Below, piece after piece: positions 15,705 to 19,353 of a stretch of DNA of 19,353 nt. A model generated the notes under the pieces. The model made no database searches and was not told where the DNA came from. It saw only the letters and a program-made list of their open reading frames with translations. A program made the translations under genes and the position numbers. The stretch comes from Planctomycetota bacterium. GTDB taxonomy: Bacteria; Planctomycetota; UBA11346. The stretch's first letter is position 1. Each line of letters begins with the position of its first letter. The DNA lies in NCBI GenBank assembly GCA_024641365.1, contig JAHEDF010000018.1, positions 1-19,353 on the forward strand. Direction: 5' to 3'.

Positions 15705-16343
15705 TTATGGAGAACTTTGTATAATCCATTCGATACGATCATTGTCGCTATTGTCTTTCTCTACATAAGCTGATTGGATTTTCTCTTTTGGGGCATACAC
15801 ATCCAACCGCGTTCCATCCCAAAGCGTAATTGAAAAGTGATCACTGATACCGAAAGACGGTCCCACTAGGTATTTCCTTATCGCATCCCCTTGATGTACT
15901 GATTTTTTAAATGTCGCTTTAGATACTATCCATGGTGTTCCTAAGGCTGCTGCAGCTTCTTCAATTGTAACTACCTTAATCGATTTAGTTTCTTCGTAAT
16001 CTTTGGATGACATTTTCATCTTAAACTCCTTGTCATTTAAATCAAAATTTTGCTCGTATTTGTCTTCGCAAATGATAACGCCTTCTTTGTTTGACATAAT
16101 TTTCATACTATCACTCATAATGCTCTGCTTCTCATTACCTTCACTATCAGTTGAAACAGCTGGATAATAGAAGGTCATATGCTCCTTAAATATACGAAAA
16201 ATACTTTTATACACTTTACCCTCTTCTGCTGTGTTCTCTAATAGATAATATTTTGACTCCTCAGCAGTGACTAAACATGACGAAGTGGCGGCAAAAAGCA
16301 TGAAAATACTAAAATATGCCGTATGGATAATATGATTAATCAT
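15705..16343 (-). CDS. Exported protein, unknown function
   Basis: The frame is open to an ATG at 16439, but GGAGG at 16349-16353 lies 5 nt upstream of the ATG at 16343, and that start leads into a signal peptide (MINHIIHTAYFSIFMLFAATSSCLVTA). This gives 212 aa. The mature protein is rich in Lys, Glu and Ser with predicted strands (KYYLLENTAEEGKVYKSIFRIF, EGVIICEDKYEQNFDL, HFSITLWDGTRLDVYAP) and a helix (IEEAAAALG). A Cys in the leader (TSSC) lacks the Leu/Val/Ile expected three residues before it, so a lipoprotein is unlikely. No family recognised; it is not similar by eye to the neighbouring 137-aa protein. Confidence 0.7.
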   Translation of the reverse strand: MINHIIHTAYFSIFMLFAATSSCLVTAEESKYYLLENTAEEGKVYKSIFRIFKEHMTFYYPAVSTDSEGNEKQSIMSDSMKIMSNKEGVIICEDKYEQNFDLNDKEFKMKMSSKDYEETKSIKVVTIEEAAAALGTPWIVSKATFKKSVHQGDAIRKYLVGPSFGISDHFSITLWDGTRLDVYAPKEKIQSAYVEKDNSDNDRIEWIIQSSP

Positions 16344-16541
16344 AATTACCTCCGGGATTCGTGGTGGCGACGTTACTAACCTGTTGTTGATGTCGCAATA
16401 GTCCGGTCCATTGATGTAATGGCTCTTTTGTGTGTTCATGTCGTCCCTTCGTTACATATCGGCCCTGTCCTTATTCTCGTGTTCAGAGAACGGTTAAGCT
16501 GTAATTCGACAAATAGATAGAACGCAAAGTCACTAAAAGTT

Positions 16542-16553
16542 GTGTACATACAC
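16542..16553. promoter_or_regulatory. Interrupted palindrome GTGTA-CA-TACAC
   Basis: GTGTA and TACAC flank CA, 47 nt upstream of the DUF2339 gene. A further CCAAG (16553-16557) and CTTGG (16568-16572) could form a leader hairpin just downstream. The site lies between two divergent genes and could be an operator. Supported only by symmetry. Confidence 0.25.
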
Positions 16554-16600
16554 CAAGTCCGAATTAGCTTGGCAGCGTCTGAAGGAGTAAAAGGCCACCT

Positions 16601-19353
16601 ATGGAAGGTATCGTCGTATTAGTCCTACTTGGCCTCCTATTTATGTTTGTCGGAAGCATATTTGCTTTCATCAATGCAAGTCGCATCAATGAATTACAAA
16701 GCGCTATTCGTAATTTACGTGATCAATTAAAGGCATTGCGTGAACAAGTTGATGAGCTGAAAAGTAAAATAACACACAAGCCTGAAATACCGCCGACCAA
16801 ACAAGAGTCTGCCCAGCAAGGGCAAAAAGTTATTCCCAAACCTGCCGTCGTAAGTCAGGACACAATAAAAGCGATGACTCCCGCAGACACGACAGCGGGC
16901 ACGAAATCTGTGTCGACTGAAAAATCTGGCGTGACACCTACGGAGACACCACCTGCGAAAATTGAATCCTCGCAGATGCCATCAGAAAAATCTGTGCCGA
17001 TAGATGCTCAGCAAGCTAGCAAGTCTACAGCGCCCGCGGAAAATATTTCATCACCAGTAAGCGCTGCGCCGCAGGGCGAAAAGCCAACTGACAGAAGTCA
17101 TGCTCCTATAAATGCACCAGCGCCAGTGAAGCAAGCGCAACCACTAATCGGAAAACAAGTCACTGCGCAAATATCCGTGCAGGATAGCGTACCAAAAACC
17201 TCCGCCACATCGAATACTGATTCTGCGAATACCCCCAGCTTACCGACTAAAGAAGTCGTACCGCAACAAATAAATAATGTAAATTCTCCCAATCCATCAT
17301 CTCATAAAAATACCACTATTGAAAAAGATAATGATCAAAATTTATTTGAAGCCATTATCGGTAAACGTTGGTTAACGTGGGCTGGAATCGGGATTTTCTT
17401 TTTGGGTGCCGTCTTCTTTCTCAAATATGCCTATGATCAAAATTGGCTCGGCGGAATAATTACGCCGCCGATTCGCGTTGGTTTAATTGCCTGCGTTGGC
17501 ATAGCGGGGATTGTTTTAGGTTTACGCTATATGCGCAAAGGATGGGAAGCATTAGGACAGGGATTAGCTGGCGGCGGTGTCTCGTTATTGTATCTCGCTA
17601 TTTATGGAGCCGTAAAGCCGGAACTCTTTATTGTTCGCGAACCATTATTTTCCATGACCACAGCGTTTCTATTAATGCTCATGGTTACCGCTGCATCCAT
17701 GGCGGTAGCAGTTCGTTTTAATGCAATGATTATGGCTATTATCGCAGTCATTGGCGGTTTTGCGACGCCTATCATGGTCAGCACTGGTGGCGGATCACGT
17801 GAAGCTTTATTTGCTTATATTTTAATTCTCGACCTGGGCGTATTAGGTGCCGCTTGGTTCAGACGTTGGCATGTGCTCGATGTATTAGCATTCGCAGGTA
17901 CGGTAATAATTTATAGTGGTTGGTTTGTATCGCGTGAAGCCGCCCCCTATTCGGTTACACCACTCCTGCTCTGGTTAAGTATTTTCCATCTGATTTTTTT
18001 AATTGTTCCATTTCTTTTCCATTGGCGTCATCAAACACCAGTAACCGTGCAACGATTTACCATGGTAGCGGGTAATCTTGCATTTTTCATGAGCTACGCG
18101 AGTTATTTATTACACGGTAAACACCCTATGGTATTAGCGGGTGTCTTTTTCGCGTTAGCCGTGCTCTACGTCGTATTTGGCGCCATAACGACAAAACGCA
18201 TTCCCGGTGACCAAAAAGTACAGCAGAGCTTTTACGCACTTGGTGTCATGCTCATCATGTTGTCCTTACTTTATTGCCTACCAAATGAAGCTGTCGCAAC
18301 CGCGTGGTTTGTTGAATCTGCTGTCGTACTCGTATTGGGATTACGCTATAAACATAAATCCACCTTAATATGTGCAATTGTAGTTTATGCCATTGCTCTG
18401 CTTCGCTTAATTTTCAAACAAATACTCATGGATATGCCATCAGCTGACCCATTTATTGTAAATGGCTGGCTAGTGTCATTGCTAATTGCGCCAGCGACAA
18501 TCGCTGTGTGGGCATTTTTGTTACAGCGCGAAACTGATAAAAAGAAATGGGCTTTATTATGTTGGTGGCTCTCTTGGGTCATGGTTATGCTGATTGGTTC
18601 ATTGGAAATTTGGCGCGTCAATGATAGCTGGATCCAAATACCAATCGGAACAGCCATGGGGTTGTGGTGGTTAATAGGAGCCGCTTGCCTTCATGTATTT
18701 GCTCATTTCAAGAAAAATCGCGGCATATTAGAGGCGGTTTGTCTACCGTTAATAATTGCTGTGCTCGCGAGTTTAAGTGGCTATTGGCACGTACATGACC
18801 TGAGTGGATGGGCGGTATTAAACATTCGATTTGTAACCTTATTATTCGTATTTTCAGCATGGGTTATTTTGTTGGCTCGCCTACGTAAAGAGCCGCCGAG
18901 TTTTGGCGGCCCACAATTAATAACACAACTAACTTATTTAGTATCTCTGTTGCCATTAACCATCGCCACTTTGGAAGTTGCTACGTGGGTTGATTCGCCA
19001 ACACATAAGAATGATTATTTTAAACACCTCATATTGGTGATTACCTGGACCGGTTTAGCTGGCGTAGCTGCTGTGGCGAAAAAATATATCCCGACTTTAC
19101 AGGTCGCGGTTGCATTTTGCGCACCCATTTCTCTCGCAATCGGTGGCGGTTTCTTGCTCTATAAATATGATGCTGGTGCAATCTGGCCTTTATTAAATGA
19201 CCGGTGTATTGCAACGATTGCTGCCTTGGTTGTTGGTATACGAGCCATGTGGATTATTCCCAATCAGCGCTGGATTTTATCCTTTGTGCATCTCGCCTTA
19301 ACCGCCGTCGGTATCTTTGAAAGTATTGCCTACTGTTTTGGACGGTTTGACAA
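16601..19353 (+). CDS. DUF2339 multi-pass membrane protein, 3'-partial
   Basis: The frame from ATG 16601 stays open to the window end (917 codons visible) and is not terminated. AAAGG 6 nt upstream supports the start. Residues 3-26 are a membrane segment, 28-58 a likely coiled coil (RINELQSAIRNLRDQLKALREQVDELKSKI), then about 60-245 a Pro/Ser/Thr/Ala-rich linker with many Lys and Gln. From about residue 249 the DUF2339 core begins (FEAIIGKRWLTWAGIGIFFLG, FFLKYAYDQNWLGG), followed by GQGLAGGGVSLLYLAIYGA and many hydrophobic helices. The family is common in Gram-negative bacteria; its function is not established. The core continues past the window end. N-terminal membrane anchor, coiled coil and Pro-rich linker are usual for it, though the linker here is long. 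Confidence 0.9.
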   Translation, partial: MEGIVVLVLLGLLFMFVGSIFAFINASRINELQSAIRNLRDQLKALREQVDELKSKITHKPEIPPTKQESAQQGQKVIPKPAVVSQDTIKAMTPADTTAGTKSVSTEKSGVTPTETPPAKIESSQMPSEKSVPIDAQQASKSTAPAENISSPVSAAPQGEKPTDRSHAPINAPAPVKQAQPLIGKQVTAQISVQDSVPKTSATSNTDSANTPSLPTKEVVPQQINNVNSPNPSSHKNTTIEKDNDQNLFEAIIGKRWLTWAGIGIFFLGAVFFLKYAYDQNWLGGIITPPIRVGLIACVGIAGIVLGLRYMRKGWEALGQGLAGGGVSLLYLAIYGAVKPELFIVREPLFSMTTAFLLMLMVTAASMAVAVRFNAMIMAIIAVIGGFATPIMVSTGGGSREALFAYILILDLGVLGAAWFRRWHVLDVLAFAGTVIIYSGWFVSREAAPYSVTPLLLWLSIFHLIFLIVPFLFHWRHQTPVTVQRFTMVAGNLAFFMSYASYLLHGKHPMVLAGVFFALAVLYVVFGAITTKRIPGDQKVQQSFYALGVMLIMLSLLYCLPNEAVATAWFVESAVVLVLGLRYKHKSTLICAIVVYAIALLRLIFKQILMDMPSADPFIVNGWLVSLLIAPATIAVWAFLLQRETDKKKWALLCWWLSWVMVMLIGSLEIWRVNDSWIQIPIGTAMGLWWLIGAACLHVFAHFKKNRGILEAVCLPLIIAVLASLSGYWHVHDLSGWAVLNIRFVTLLFVFSAWVILLARLRKEPPSFGGPQLITQLTYLVSLLPLTIATLEVATWVDSPTHKNDYFKHLILVITWTGLAGVAAVAKKYIPTLQVAVAFCAPISLAIGGGFLLYKYDAGAIWPLLNDRCIATIAALVVGIRAMWIIPNQRWILSFVHLALTAVGIFESIAYCFGRFD

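Noticed and set aside
16344..16439. 32-residue extension of the 212-aa exported protein
   Set aside because: GGAGG and the signal peptide support the start at 16343.
17098..18657. Minus-strand and frame-shifted open frames inside the DUF2339 gene
   Set aside because: The plus frame from 16601 is continuous and matches a known family, so these are shadows.

Overview
The window reads as a chromosomal segment of a Gram-negative bacterium with a moderately AT-rich genome. The envelope evidence is a murA gene, a beta-barrel-like outer membrane protein ending in Phe, several exported proteins and a periplasmic thioredoxin. The SASA-type carbohydrate esterase, the LysM-containing giant exported protein and a C-terminal sorting tag (Cys-Gly motif, hydrophobic stretch, basic tail) would fit a Planctomycetota/Verrucomicrobiota/Lentisphaerota-type organism. 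That placement is only an impression; no rRNA or other phylogenetic marker is present. I see no tRNA, rRNA, CRISPR array, transposase, integrase or phage gene.

Region 1 (1-2210, +): the 3' part of murA, a formiminotransferase-cyclodeaminase C-terminal-like folate protein and an exported AsmA-like protein. They are tightly packed (8-nt gap, then a 13-nt overlap) and look like one operon. Region 2 (2227-4031, -): UDP-glucose 6-dehydrogenase followed after 2 nt by a YjbQ-family protein, convergent with region 1. Region 3 (4182-5986, +): an exported SMP-30/gluconolactonase-type protein, then a small beta-barrel outer membrane protein, separated by a strong stem-loop that contains the stop codon of the first gene.

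Region 4 (6009-11161, -): a TlpA-like exported thioredoxin, a 540-nt gap bearing an intrinsic terminator and a structured, ORF-like stretch, a 173-aa cytoplasmic protein, and a 992-aa exported protein with a C-terminal LysM. Region 5 (11578-14279): an exported tandem SASA esterase whose second domain has lost its catalytic serine. It converges, with overlapping stop codons, on an exported Ig-like-domain protein carrying a C-terminal sorting tag. Region 6 (14280-15149) is about 870 nt without a convincing gene but with several palindromes. Region 7 (15150-19353): two small exported proteins of unknown function and the first 917 codons of a large DUF2339 membrane protein that runs off the 3' end.

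Most genes concern the cell envelope: peptidoglycan precursor synthesis, nucleotide-sugar supply for surface polysaccharide, exported sugar-active enzymes, outer membrane and membrane proteins. The parts least explained by known families are the minus-strand element at about 7193-7543, the 992-aa LysM protein with its 173-aa neighbour, and the palindrome-rich gap at 14280-15149.
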